DNA of 64,000 nt from Ichthyophonus hoferi (GCA_002751075.1 NAOQ01000088.1:21767-85766); one strand, 5' to 3'. Positions 10,624 through 24,917 are shown, numbered from the stretch's first letter. Program-made: numbers and translations. Notes: generated by a model not told the origin, from the sequence alone.

Positions 10624-13421
10624 ATGTCGTTGGCAGACGAGCTTATCGCTGATCTCGATGGATTGGAAGAAGAAGAGGAGGATAATGACCTTCTAGATGA
10701 CAACCAACATGAAGACTTCTCACTGAATGATGGTATTATGGACCTAGATGAGGCAGAGACCCAGGGTTCAGATGTCAAAAAGGTAGCCAAGTTACTTCAC
10801 AGTCAGGAGATGAGAGAGACATTAGAAGGGATTAACAGAAACATGGGAGTGAAAAGAGAGGAGAGCTATGGAGAAGGGTCTATAGAAGAGGACCCTGAGT
10901 ACAACCTCATCGTCAAGTCTAATGCCCTAGCTGTAGAGATTAATAGTGAGATTAATGTTCTTCATAAGTTTGTGAGAGATGCATACCAGAAGAGATTCCC
11001 TGAGTTGGAACAGCTGGTCCCTGTGGCCTATGACTATATACGGGCTGTACATGTTATAGGGAATGATATGGATGTAACCAAATTAGACCTTCAATCACTC
11101 CTTCCTGCAGCTGCTGTTATGGTGGTCACGGTGACGGCCTCGACCACTCAGGGAACGCCTTTAAATGAACAAGAGCTACAGACGGTGATGGAGGCTTGTC
11201 AGATGGCCTTTGATTTAATGGATGCAAGAGCAAAAGTATTAGAATATGTTGAATCAAGAATGAGCTTCATAGCACCTAACCTCACGTATGTTTGTGGTGC
11301 TTCCACTGCTGCTAAGATAATGGGGGCAGCGGGAGGATTGATGAGTCTGTGTAAAATACCTTCCTGTAATGTCTTGTTGCTAGGGGCTCAAAAGAAGGCC
11401 TTGGCTGGCTTTTCTTCAACCTCTATCCTACCACACACTGGATTTATATTCTACTCTGGTATGTATTATATTGTATGATATTGTTATGTTTTAATTGATA
11501 TATAGTAGTATACGTATACTTATGATAGATAATTGCTTGAATATTATTCCTTTTCTCTTTCTCTTTCTACTACTATTGGATGTGTTTATTTATGTTTGTC
11601 CTATGGTATTGTATTATATTGGATTGTGTTGTATTATATTCTGTTCGATTATATATACCTTAATGCACTATATTTTATATCTTACACCCCGCTCTCTCTC
11701 TTTCTCTCCTTCTCTCTGTTTCCCACAGACCTTGTTCAAAAGCAACCTGCCGAATATAGAAAGAAGGCAGCTCGCCTAGTTGCAGGGAAGTGTGCACTGG
11801 CATCTAGGGTAGATGCCTGCCACGAGGCCCCTGACGGCCGCATAGGATTGGATATGAGGGCTGAAATAGAGAAGAAATTGGAAAAGATGCAGGTATGATT
11901 GGATAGGATAAAGTGAATAGATTCGTGTGATTGGTTGATATAAAGGGGATGGGTATATATGATTGGTTGGTATAACTGAATTGGGCATGTATGATTGGAT
12001 GTTATGTTTTGGGTGGAAGTAAAAGGAAAAATGTAGGTAGGAGCAATATGATTGGATAAAATAAAATAAAATGTAGGCATACATTGGTCTAAGATACCAT
12101 GAATATATAAAAATAACCAAGGAAGCATGAATATAGGGTTGAATATTTAATTATTGGGGGTTATTAGATATAAGAGAGGAAGGACTAGGATAGTGTGATG
12201 TTATTGGTGTAAACTATGAGGGAATAATTGTGCGATGATGTCACAATGACGTCACGAGATAGGGAAATATGGAGTGGACCCCAAGCTCTCATAAATTACC
12301 CCTTATATATCCACGCATATATATACCCGCATATATCTTTATTTTTTTTGTTATTGTCCCCTTCCCCATTGGTCCATACTATCACCATGATAACTCACCT
12401 ACCTGACTTCTATTCAAACCTCAACTATTTACAGGAAGCACCACCTACCAAGAAAGCCAAACCTTTACCCAAACCCGACGATCCCATTCGTAAGAAGCGA
12501 GCTGGTAAACGAGTCAGAAAACAGAAGGAGAAATGGGGTCCCTCCCAACTGCATAGAGAGGCGAATAGAATGAAGTTTGCAGAGATCCAGGATGACTTGA
12601 TTCAGACTAAGATTGGCTTTAATACGGGCATGATGGGCAAGGGTGGCAGTGGAAGGGTGAGTTGTAGGGGAGGTCGAGGTGGTAGGATAGGATAGGATAT
12701 GAGACACTCTTATACTACCAGTCTGTTGTATTCTCATATCTCTCTCTATGTTTCTACTTTACTCCTTCTATCTATTCAAAATTTCGACCATTCTGGTAGC
12801 TAATTAGATAGTGATAAGCCCACTCATACCAGTCATAGAGGATGGCATTTTTCTGTTGCAATTTTTTTCAAACTCTACATATATATATGTTTTGGTATTA
12901 CAAAGAATGTTTATTTAAATGACTTATTTCTTTATATATAGTTATAATTATTTATTCTAATTGCTATACAAGCTGAAATCAGCAAATACAGGAATATTTT
13001 CTGAGGTCGGTGTGACCAGGGCATAGTTAGTATATCTAAGCCAGGCACCAATATGAATTAGTGACCTCTGACCTGTAATATCAGATCCCTGAAATGATAG
13101 TAATTGATCCAACTAACATATTCCTACTCTCCCTCTTCCTATATTCTATTACAGATACGTGCCCCTACCATTGATGACAAAACCAAGACTACCATCAGTA
13201 AACGTCTGCAGAGAGAGCTTCAAAAACATAAAGAGATTAGTGGTCTATCTACAGGTATTACTACTCGTTTGAGAGATACGGCTGTGGGGACAGCCACTAG
13301 TATTGCCTTTACGCCTGTGCAAGGTTTGGAAATTCGCAATCCTAATGCCGCGGAGAGAAAGGGAGAAGATGGCTCCAGATACTTTGCAAGAAACGCTGCC
13401 TTCAGAAATGTTGGAAAATAG
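10624..13421 (+). CDS. PRPF31: PRPF31, U4/U6.U5 tri-snRNP splicing factor
   Basis: Binds the U4 snRNA 5' stem-loop with 15.5K protein and bridges U4/U6 to U5 in the nucleus. Four exons: 10624-11458, 11729-11892, 12435-12656, 13155-13421, all phases consistent, 495 codons against 499 residues in human. Starts MSLADEL as in human. Acidic N-terminus, then the NOSIC helical part (about residues 95-145), then the Nop domain with YVESRMSFIAPNL, GASTAAKIMG and GFSSTSILPHTGF. The basic stretch RKKRAGKRVRKQKEK (about 352-366) matches the family's nuclear localisation signal. The Prp31 C-terminal part follows with GSGR, SIAFTPVQGLEI and NPNAAERK. AATAAA at 13655 could be the poly(A) signal. Complete and intact. 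Confidence 0.98.
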
Positions 13422-16400
13422 TGTTAGGGTAAACTGATATCGAATCACTGGGTCTGGATATGATAGGATTGTATGCTATGGTAGTATGATGGCTTGTGAT
13501 TGATTGGGTTGAATGCAGTGTTGCATTTAGACTGGCATACTTTTATGTAACAATTCGGTGAAAGACTGTCTATTGTAGTATACTATATTCTATTAAATTG
13601 CAGTATGTTAAATTAAATACACCCTCAATTTTATCTACGCTAATAGAATAGTAAAATAAATCGGCGGCTGCATAGCCTAGCCACCCATTTGCATTATGTA
13701 ATACCATTAACTTTATACTTTTCTTGATTTTATATAGAAAGTATAGGTGAACTATCGTGGTAGGCTAAGTTATGTTATACACCATTTAGTTATTTACAAT
13801 TGGTGAAGCATGTGTGGTAAGGCTCGTTATAAAATTTATAATATTAATAATAAATGCATATATATATATACTAAGCATATATTGCTATTAGAGGATATGA
13901 TATGCAAGCTTAGGCTAAAATGAGATTAATGTTACCTAGTCATTCGTCAATTAACTGTATTTTATATTATATTGTACTAGTAGTGGTGGTGGTGTATATC
14001 TCTATATGTACGTATGTATATTGTTTTCTTTGTACTATGACATTAAAATGTTAAAAAGGAATTTTTAATTAGTAGAAAATAAACCTACGCTCTCTAAAAC
14101 TAATTGAAAGTTATAGATGATGCTAATCTATAGCAATCCGTGGCTGGTGCTAGTGCTTTGTCCACAGACTCGGGGTCTCCAATGAGTTATTGATTCCTAG
14201 GTAGATGTTTTCTTCTAGGTGCTGGAGAGTATCTCAATCCAGTTAAAATAGGAACTAGCTAGCTCACGGCATAGTTCTTTTATTGCTTTAAGGTCGGTTT
14301 GTGGAGCTGCCCCCTTATGGGCGTTACTGTATTTAAATTTATATATGATCGCAACCAGTGCAAAGATAATATACTAGGTCACTAACGTGTTCTAATGAGG
14401 TAAATGGTAACTACAATAGTTATCGTTTTGAATGCATTCCATGGTATCAAGAAGAATCGCTATCACATTTAACTCGGAAGGAGTGTATTTTCTTTCTAAT
14501 AAAAACCTAATATAATAAAAATAAAAATAAAAATGAACTGTAAAAGTGCAGTGAACGCTTTGGTTCCAACATTCCCATAATGGCTCATTGGTTCCGGTTC
14601 ACAAAGAACTGAAAGTATTACCCTAGTCATCTTTATAATGATAATTCCTACTTAGGTCACTATAACAACAAGAACTAAAGTTGATTTTCTCAGGATTATT
14701 TTGAACTTATAACTATGCATATGTATATATAATCTTGAAATGGTTTTATCAAACCTTTAGACTAGCAAACTTATCTCTGGTTAATGCGAAAAAAATTTCA
14801 CGTTATCCAAACGAAGATGCTACCTATCATTGTTGAGTATCAATAATTTGTTATATACAGATTGTTGTAGTATTTGGTAAGATGAGTTTGTGATAACTGC
14901 AATCCGTTCACAATGTAACTCTATCTTTATCTTTTCTTATGTTGACCTCAACAAAGGTATATAAGCAGGTCTTAGACGGGTTCTGAAACATGGTTTTTTT
15001 ATTACTCATATCTTTTGTATTTATCATTAAGTCATTGACTTATCGGTTAGCGTGTTCTGTATTTGTAGAATTTGGAATATGTTGTTTACACCGTTAAGCA
15101 ATTTATTAACCATGATATAATTGACTGTCTTGTTAATAATACATCGTAAATAGGAAGTAGCATTGGATGTGTGATTTGTTGTTGCAGGTTTGGTAAATAG
15201 ACTGTTAAGTTTATGTGTAAGAGTCTATTATGACAGTTATAAAGTATAAAGGTTTCCATCTGCAACATGACATGAACATAGAATTATGCAGAGATTTATT
15301 GAGGAGGCCTCATTTTTATTTTGATCATCTGTTGGCAATCATCGGCTACCGTCTAATAAAAAGGAGATAATAGGTATAGTTAGACTACTCTTACAATATA
15401 ATACAATATTTGTTCATCTCTGTCCTACGGAGGCTAGCATATATATATAGTACATATTATTTATTGATGCACAAATGTTTAACCTATCTCTAACCACAAT
15501 TATCTTTTCCTTCTGCATATCAATTTTACTACACTCATTTGTATTCCTTTTCTATTACACTACTATTTAATAGACCAGCACGGCCAACCGTGATACAGCG
15601 TTGAAACTAGGTAATTAACTATCAACCACGTTATTAGCCCACTAACAACTATTAATTTAACTAAGGTCATAATGATCATAGTAGTTACGTGACTGATGGG
15701 GAGCCTGCTATGATATAATTGGTTCTTTGTTATATAGTTCTGATTGTAGTCCCATTTTAAAATCCGTAATTAGCCATCTACTTACTATATTGTATTTCAC
15801 CCATCTATATTACTTAATCTATACCCTGCAGACCACTGGTAAACTTAAACACCTACTTCCTAAATATGGTTAGTTGTTTGAATCTTTCATTGGGTTATAT
15901 AATATCATCTACTGTATCCTTGTCTTCCCATACATCCTACGTAATGTTAATGCTAATTTTGTTCCAAACTTTAAATTTTAAATTAATTTTCTGCCACATC
16001 CAATAGGGCTATGGCTCAACTTATTGATTGAATCTGGGGTTCACGTATTGACTACAATACATATATAAACATATGTGAAATAGACTAACAATAAAATGGA
16101 AATAAATATAAATATGATGATATATATAATAAGAAAAATAAGAAGAAAAATAAAACAGAAATAAATAGAAAACAATATGAATAAGTTGAAGCAAGTTGGG
16201 CCACATACATATATACACATAGTTGTGAAAATTCTGAGTTATAGTGGTAGTCATAGTGGTATGAATAAGTAGATAGATGCGTAGAACTGGAAAAGTAAAT
16301 CAACTGTACAACTAATTAACTATTAATTAATAGAAAAGAAATGACTGGATGAAAGATAATTTTGTGAGAAATCGACTCTTGATTCTGCAGTGGAGCCAAT

Positions 16401-17233
16401 TTTTAATAATAATAGTAGCTGACGGTTGTAGAATTAAGTTATTATGTTTATTATAGATTAACTATAATTATGTGATATATGTAAATCCGTCAACAGAGGT
16501 TTATTGTTATGAAAGGTAAATAGAGTGATAGCACATAAGGTACACAACACATTGCTTCGCTCTGTGTGAGCATGACTGTATAATATAGTATACAAGTATA
16601 ATATAATATAAGGCAATATAATAGAATATAGTATAACATGATATGATATAATGAAAGAGAATTTGAGTACAATATAATACAATATAAAATATAAAAACAA
16701 GAATAAGAAATAAAATATAAAATGGCATTTTAATTTTAATCTCTCCTATACATAGGCCAGCTAAGTAGGGGATAATATATGACGAATCACAGGACATGGT
16801 TATGTGTAGGTGATCCTATTGGTGGGCTCAAAAAGGAAAGACACTAATTGATTCGCTGTCAGGTTAAGGATAAAGATAAAGAGAGAGGGAGTGAAAAGAG
16901 AGATGTAATCTCACGATTAGTAAGGATCACTGATAATGACCCTATCACTTCTAAGATTGGGACAAAATGCAAAAGGATAGTTGTAGAAATAACACGTAAA
17001 GCTAGATATTTTAAAATACCATCATAATAGATAGGAAAATTAATTTTATTCTGATCTTATTCTTACCCTACTACATCTTCTCCTCCCTCTTTCTTTCATT
17101 CTAAATATATATCTTTATATTCATCCATTATTATTATTATTACTATTACTATTATTATCACTATTACCTCAACCTCCTCTGCACATACATTCATTTCCTA
17201 CATACATACGTCACTTGCACGTCATCACTACCT
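13422..17233. other. Convergent intergenic region, no confident gene
   Basis: Between the 3' ends of PRPF31 (+) and the TRIR-like gene (-). It contains the PRPF31 3' UTR, A/T microsatellites and short exon-like pieces. On the plus strand, 15572-15609 (bounded by TAG and GTAATT) and 15832-15870 (after CCCTGCAG, ending in TAG) look exon-like, but their phases do not fit each other. A minus-strand relic lies at 14206-14310. TTTATT at 17045-17050 is an AATAAA on the minus strand, placed well for TRIR. Confidence 0.5.
14206..14310 (-). pseudogene. Orphan decayed ORF fragment
   Basis: Minus-strand frame of about 31 codons with protein-like composition (contains QTDLKAIKELCRELASSYF), ending in a stop. 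A second open piece in another frame continues to about 14145. No family recognised; it may be a remnant of a gene or a repeat. Could also be chance. Confidence 0.25.
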
Positions 17234-19565
17234 TCATTTGACCAATGGTCTGACCCTGTCCCCATCATCCGAACATGTCTGTCCTTGGTATTTCTTTACT
17301 TCCTCTATGTATGTTTTCCATGCCGGGTTGTCTTCCTCCTCCTATCACACACACCACACTCCAAGTTTAACAATTTCATCTAACCATACACTATCTTTAA
17401 AAACTTAAAAATCAGGGTGGTAAAACTGGGTGTCTGGCGTTGTATGGGATATATGGGATCACCGTTGATAAATATAACCTATAGTAAGATTGTCATATAT
17501 ATAATATAGTATAATATAATACCACGACATCAATAATATAAATGGCTCGGGAAAGTATTTAATGAATATAATTGGATAACCACATTTTAATAAGATTTTA
17601 ATGGTGTTTTAAACGCGTGATGAGTACTTTGACTTCATATTACGTAATGCAATGACTATTTGTAGCCAGGAAAAAGTGAGTCATCGGAGGATATGATTGG
17701 TCCCATAGGCTGGCTTTGGTAGTGTGATTGGATACATAAAAAATATACTCTCACTACTACAACAACACAACACAACACAATACACCGTCCAATATATATA
17801 TATATATATATATCGAAACATTGCAGTATGAATATACATTACTACGAGTATATTAGTGGCATGATAAGAAATTATAACAAATTAACATTTAAAATTTAAA
17901 ATTTATAAGAAAATTCAAAATTATAACCTTATTTAGAGCTGAATAACCCCATCTACATATGTGAACTAAAAATACCTTGCACGAAGCAGCCATTCAACGA
18001 CAATCATTCCATTTACCAGCCAATAATAACGGATATTCAAATGCATTAAAATTTTTATATAATGGGAGTAATATCAATAATAATAAAAATAATAAAAATA
18101 TAATAAAAATACAATAATATATTTGGGTATAATGATCTCTGATAATAATCACAACAAAATATATAGGAAAATGGGTGGAGTACAAATTATTTCATAAGTA
18201 ATTCTAATGCATTCTAAAACCTACGTGATATTAACAAAAAAAAAACTTCATCTGTAACTATCCTATCCTATGTCATAGTTACTTAAGTTTAAGTGGTGAT
18301 TTTCAACTGTTTATGTGTGGTGCTATTTATTTAAATGTATTCCTTTCTTAGAGTAAGATATATACCTATATCTATCTATCCTCAGTGATAATAGAAATTG
18401 TATGACATGCATTTCAACTACGGCTTTGAACAGGTTATTAATATACCGTATACTATGATATACTATCATTAAATATAATGTAATAAAATATGCTATACTC
18501 GAATACTATACTATAATCATAGCTCCTTCTTACCTCCTCTCCCTTTTTCTTTTTCTTGTTTATATTCTTACACTCACTCTCCGCTGGTCTCTTTGCCTGA
18601 CAGGTGACAACGTTAACATGTATGTAATATATAGGGCACATAGTAAGATATAGGTTTGAAACCACGCCAAAAAAAAAAGAGAGAGAGATAGGTAGTTGTA
18701 TTGTTGTCAGTTTTACTAGCACTCTAAAAAATATTATATTGTATTACAATGCAATACACAACTAGAAAAATATAGTGGGGAAATGGCAACCACAAAACCC
18801 AACGGTACATGACCTTGTTGATTTTCAGGTTCATTTTCGTTGTAAATTACAACATAACAATAAATAAATAAAAATAGAAAGCAAATATATTATATACCTT
18901 TGCCCTGTATGGGACTATAAGGGACCTATGACAGGCAATAGGACATGGATAAGAAATACGTAATAATAAAAAAGAATGATACCTCAAAATTGCTTCTAAG
19001 TACGAAGCTTTGTGCGAATATAAAGTAAGAATATTAAAATATTATAGTATGTGTATATGCCGATTATACTGGGGTTATTAGGCTGGAAGAAACAAAAGTA
19101 GTAATAGGCAAATATAGGAAAGGAATAAAACAGAGTAGGAAATAATAGGAAATATAAGAATGAATATTATATATCAACAACGATCAAAAAAGAAAAAAAT
19201 ATATGCATAAATACATAAAGAAGAGGAAAGAGAAAGGAAATACAACGAGCATAACATGAAACCTAACACATACGCACAACTACTATTTTAGAGGCAAAAG
19301 GGCCGCCTTTCTTTCTCGCAAATGGACCCTTCTTAACCACAGGCTTCTCCTTCTCCTCAACCTCCTCCTTATCCTTCTTCTCCTCTTCCACATGTATCAC
19401 CTCTTTAGTCTCTATGTTACTAGGTGTTTTATGTTCTTCATCCTGACTGCATGTTTCCTTTTCTACATTATCTATTTTATTATCTTTTTGTGCTTGCTCT
19501 TCCTGCAGTTGCTTATATTTCTCTAAAAAACTCCCGTCATTAACGAATTTAGCATTTTGTTCCAT
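17234..19565 (-). CDS. TRIR: TRIR (C19orf43) orthologue, 3 exons
   Basis: The human protein is described as a telomerase-RNA-interacting RNase; that function here is inferred from orthology only. Exons: 19565-19278 (96 codons), 18596-18534 (21 codons), 17341-17234 (35 codons plus stop), all phase 0, 152 aa. Evidence by order: KFVNDGSFLEKY in exon 1 matches the family's FANDGSFLELF; a Lys/Glu-rich middle; KIVV joined to AKRPAESE across intron 1 matches human GIVAKKQKTED; the last exon has PAWKTYIEEVKKY, CSDDGDR and RPLVK at the very end, as in human. Exon 1 also has an unusual pair of GPFA repeats (KKGPFARKKGGPFASK). The N-terminal motif alone also occurs in SUGP1, but the C-terminal signature settles the call. 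The gene is head-to-head with ICMT. Confidence 0.93.
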
Positions 19566-20986
19566 ATTAATGTTTTTGTTATGCTACTGTTAGGTTATTA
19601 CTAATTTATTATTATGTTTTTGCTATGTAATGCAGAAAATAATTATGGTGGAAGGGAAAGAGTTAGAATTAGGTATCACGGTAATGCCATATTTTAAGTG
19701 TTTTAAAGTAATTTAAATATTTTAATTCATATCCAGCAATAAAAGTAGTGTTTTAACTTTTAGTCAACTAGTTTCTGATTACGTGCGCCATCTAAACAAT
19801 CTTGTTAACATTTTAAAATTTATAAATTATAACATTTTAAATACACATTCATTATTTATACGCTTGCCTGATGTGTTTAAATAATAAAGGTTTACAAATA
19901 AAACTCGATGTATATGAATATATATATATATATATATATGTATATGCAAATTAGAAATTAAATATTAACTTTAAAACTTTAATAATAATTTTATTTCATT
20001 AGAGAGAAATTGTAATAATATTGTAAGTACAGTGATTATATAATATTATTATTAAATTGATAATATAGTGATGCAGCAAATATTTGGCGAGATTTCAAGT
20101 ATATATGGAGGTTATATAAATCTACGTAGTAATGACTCGGATTCAGATTAATGCCTGTATTATATTCGACACGGTTTGATTCAAATTCAATCTCGCCGCA
20201 TCACGTGTTTAAAATGACGTAAATTAACAACTGTGGTTGAGACGGGGATTCTATGTTTTGTTTACACTACAGTCCACAACCTGACATGTCATTCTTGAAG
20301 TAAGAGCTTTAGAAAAAGATTGAGTATATTACATTTACCCTATATTTTACCGTTTCAACACAATGTAGCGCTACTCCCCTTCATCTACCCCCTTATAATA
20401 GTACCATAACAGTATAACTAGTAGTACATCTTACATCATATTTCTGAAAAAAAAAGCATGGTAATAACTATCTCACTGATAAACAAAACAGCTTTATTTG
20501 CTCTTTTTTTTTTGCAAAAATATTTATAATAATAGTATTTTATTTGTTTAGGATTCATATATTATATTTTCTTAAATTTAGTGTATCTTCTAGATACAGC
20601 TGCTTGGGTCATACCAATCTACTTTATCACTCGCTAGTTGATTAATCAATAATTATAATTGGCGAATCCTACATCCCTAAATAATAAATAAAAAGAAGAC
20701 CATTGGATTATCTCAAGACCAATTAAGAAATTATGCATTATTGGTAGATCTTAAAACACTTGTATTATATGTATTGAACATAAATAATATATATACATCG
20801 TATAAGTTACATATCGCACCAATCACACTATACAAAGTGTAGTAATTATTGGTCTAAAATATTTAAACCAGTCACATTCCCCATGTAGCATATAATATGT
20901 GACTATTGATAATATAAATGAAACAAACGGAACAAAAGTAACAAAAAATAAACCACCTATTCGTTTCTATAGCCAGTTTGGTGACC
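19566..20986. promoter_or_regulatory. TRIR/ICMT divergent intergenic interval
   Basis: 1.4 kb between divergent start codons. It contains a (TA)n tract near 19921-19940, a copy of the dispersed repeat at 20045-20365 and no recognisable gene. Promoters for both genes should lie near the two ends; no core element is distinctive. Confidence 0.4.
20045..20365 (-). repeat. Dispersed repeat family, copy D
   Basis: Reverse-complement copy of the family described at 5490. Shared blocks include CTACGTAGTAATGA, CATCACGTGTTTAAAATG, GGTTGAGACGGGG, GTTTACACTACAGT and CCTGACATGTCATTCTTG. The most diverged of the four copies. Confidence 0.75.
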
Positions 20987-23200
20987 ATGGAATTTATAAA
21001 ATCAATAGGGGACTTTATTACAGAACCCATAACTAGTCATCATGTATATAAACGGGTGAGGCATGAATGGGGAGACCCTGAATTATCTGCATTGCTAGGC
21101 ACTGCATTGGGTATGTTCTGGGGAGTTGGAGTAGGTATCGCCATGTATACAGGGTTAGTATGTAATATGTCTGTGTCTGTCTGTATATATGTATATATGT
21201 ATGTATATAAAGTTAGTGTGTTGGCATATTGGTATGGAATATTTATGTAATGATTGGTTGGGTAGAAAAGGGAAGGGCTGTGGATACGTGTATATAATGT
21301 GTACAACGGTTATGTAGTCTATTATACCTAATATGGAAGAAGTGATTACATATTGGGGAGGTTGCTAATGAAAGGACATTGACATGGGAAACAAGGCAGT
21401 AGTAGTTGTCTTTGTATATCTCGGGTGTATGTGTGTCTAAGATGTTTCTGTTTGTAAGTATTGCTATGCCGTCTATTATTCTTAACTTAACTCCATGTGT
21501 ATTTTCTATACGTGTACATAATATACACGTACATTGCCTCCTACATACAACATGCATACATACCATTCTACACATATACGAGCAGGTGGACATGGTGGGG
21601 ACTCTTCATGGTTCAGTTGTCTACTTTCCACATCTTAGAGTATTTCATTACAGCATTCTTCAATCATTCTACTCTCACTTATGATTGTAAGCTCATCTCT
21701 CTGTCGGCTATATATGATATACTATCATACTACATCATATCCTATACTATATCAGAATATACAATATCATATAATATACCATACTATATTGTAATATTTT
21801 GTATTATGATACCGTTATCATACTATTATTTCCACTATTATTGCTTTGCTTTGAATTTTCCCTAATTATTCTATCCATTATTATTTTAAAGATTATATAT
21901 AATATTATATATATGTAATACACATAGATACTATAAATTATTTTCTTTTTTGGTTAACATTTTTATTGTCAGCTTATCTATTGAATCATTCGGATGAATA
22001 TCACATTGCCATGATTACCGTTGCTGTGGAATATTTTTGTGAGTCTCTATTTGCTCCCAGCCTCAAGACCCATTCATGGATTTCCTATTTAGGTAAGATA
22101 CTGTACAGATATATTCACATATAATACTTTGGCTTTCCCTTGAGATTGTATTATACTGTATTATTTCTTACTGTATTATACAATTATATTATTGTACATA
22201 CATACCATCATACTACTCTTTCTAAATGTTAATATGACTATCATGTCCAGGTTTGTTCCTTGCAGTAATGGGCCAGTTTATCCGCACCATTGCAATGTGC
22301 ACAGCTGGATTAAATTTCACCCATCTAGTGAGAGAGAAAAGAGTAGAAAACCATCAATTGGTTACTTCTGGTATATATAGGTGCGTGTAGGGTAAGGTAG
22401 GATGAAATGATTAGCTATATATAGTAAGCAAAATGCATGTATATAGTCCATTATATATATGTGTGTGTTTATATGTATGTATGTATTCAGGTATATCCAC
22501 TTGGATGTACGATCCGTTTTATGTCTTCTGTGTGCTCATATCACTAGCATATACAAATGTACAACTTTACTTACTACAATCTAATACACTATAGCATAGA
22601 GTAATAGTAGTAGTACACTGAATGCCAATGCAATATAATTCAATGCAATTCAATACTGTGTATATCTAATCTATATGGCTTAACGTTGGTTGATTGGATC
22701 TAAATCAAAATTTACTATTATTGGTTACTGATTTAGGCCCATATACTCATTAGTGTTTGCAGTTTATTATTTTGTATTTATCTATAGATATAGATGTTTT
22801 TTCCTTCCTTTCTCTATATACCCCTATATATATATTAACGAGTATGACTTTAACCCAATAATATGACCAGATACTGTCGTCATCCCAGCTATATGGGTTG
22901 GTTTTATTGGTCAGTTGGGACACAGATCATGCTTTGTAATCCAGTGGTGCGTATTTCCTCCCTGATGCTCTTTTGGCCAATCTCTCCTTCTCTCTTTTGA
23001 ATTGTTGCGTAACTCGATCTATCTCTATTCAAATAAGACTATGCCCTGCTTGTATTTTAACTGGGTAATATCTATGTCGGGTAATAAATGCGTATGCATC
23101 TGTGTGGTTTTCTTTTTATTGAGCATATATACATACACATATATATATATTCTTATACTATTATACTATCCTACCTGTTTATGCCATTTATTGCTTGTTA

Positions 23201-23236
<36 letters not shown>

Positions 23237-23689
23237 AAAATATTACTCATGTCAGACCATAGGTACGTATCATTTATTAGTAATTGCGTAATTATATTCT
23301 CCCATTATACTTCTGTATAGAATTGAGTCGATTCATTTCTTTAAGTCAAATGGCCACCATATCCCATCTATATAGTATTCCTAAGTATTTACTGCCTCTA
23401 TATCATACTTATTGTTAACATAAAATGCACAATTATGTATTTTCAATTGAGTTGATTATGTAGATACCGTTAATCACCCATTATGATCTTAATCTAGTTG
23501 CATTCACTTACTATGCCTCTAATCTAATCATAATCATCTATACAGACTACCGTATGCTTTGCCTTTGTTTCCTATCGCTTTTTCTCAAGCAGGATTTTTT
23601 ATGAAGAAATCGGCCTGGTGTCTTTCTTTGGAAAGGACTATGAGATCTATCGTGATAACGTACCTACCTTGATACCAGGTATAGCATAA
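20987..23689 (+). CDS. ICMT: ICMT, protein-S-isoprenylcysteine O-methyltransferase
   Basis: ER membrane enzyme that methylates the prenylated C-terminal cysteine of CaaX proteins (Ras, Rho, lamins) using S-adenosylmethionine. Six exons: 20987-21153, 21586-21686, 21973-22092, 22251-22380, 22871-22946, 23546-23689; all phases agree; 245 aa (human 284, so the N-terminus is shorter). Hallmarks in order: STFHILEYFITA, LLNHSDEYHIAM, GQFIRTIAMCTAGLNFTHLV, LVTSGIYRYCRHPSYMGWFY, GTQIMLCNP, then the C-terminal FFGKDYEIYRDNVPT. The RHPSY...GW block and the EE/YxxY tail form the SAM and substrate site in the family. ATG at 20987 has a good context (ACCATGG); a few upstream codons are open but lack an ATG. 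Several hydrophobic segments are evident. Complete. Confidence 0.97.
23213..23233. repeat. (TA)n microsatellite
   Basis: Short TA tract in ICMT intron 5. Confidence 0.9.
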
Positions 23690-24917
23690 ATAGTGTTGAT
23701 ATTATTTTATACTGTTAGCAATAGATTATAGGATATACTATGTGTAAAATATTGAGGATGAGATGCGACTTATTTATTATTCATGCAAAGTGCGGTTATT
23801 CCCGTATACACTCGAAGCTGCATCTAACTGGTTATGTTATAAATGTAATTTAAATGTAGCTAACCAATCAAAATCAATCGATCTGCTTTGAATTTGATCC
23901 GGTTCGTTTTGTAATGGCGCATGTGATTGGTGGATAATTACGATTAATTACATTGCGTGTGGATTTGAAACCTTTAATCGTCTAAAATAGATACTGTACA
24001 GATCTAGATTGTGTTAATCTTACTTAATCACTTCCACGTGATAGGCCAGTTTGGTAATTTGATGGCTACTCATAAACGAATCATTTAAGGATAAACAACA
24101 GAAATATCAAGCATGTGTGTTTGAATTTTGTAAACAAGAAGTTTTAGATAAAAACCAGCGACAGGATCGTAGGCAAAGGAACTTGTTTATTATAAACCCT
24201 AAATCAGCGTCTAATAAAATTGTATTTTTTCAATCGTGACAACATTGCGACATTATTGCTAAAGGGTGTAGAAGTGAAGCCAATGCTCTGTCTGACTCAT
24301 CAATTTTATGCAGCCTTTTCTTATTGGCGGAGTGACCTTCATTCAATTTCATTTTTAATAAGCACAATCACTTTATTTCTAAATATTCCCAGAATGCTTT
24401 TTACAGGTCCTCTTTGTGTGGTCAGCACATACTTTATATAGATCATAGGTAAACCCCCTGAGTATTAATTCCTGACTAAAAGTATACTCTATGCCGCCTT
24501 TCATAATTGGAAATATATAGAATTCATATACATCTAACTAAAGCAGTGCATGGAGCAATATCTGCAAACTACGTCATTAGAAAATATATATTGTATATCA
24601 AATTCTGAATATCGAAATGATGTGGCCCTTGATTAGTCTGAACAAAACAGTATTGCACTACTTAACTCTGATTAATGAATAAACTGAAATATAGTATAGT
24701 CTAGCATTAATTATGGTAAATGGAAAACGAATAACCGTATGACGATATATATATTGCAGAAAATATAAAGGTAGGAAAATATAGAGTTGCAAAAACAAAT
24801 AAATGCTTAAATACTTCTTAACTAGAGCGTCATTACGCTTGGAAGAAGGACTTTACTAAGAATATTAACCCAATATCAATATATGTTGAGAATATTTAGG
24901 GGCAGGTTTATTCTTGT

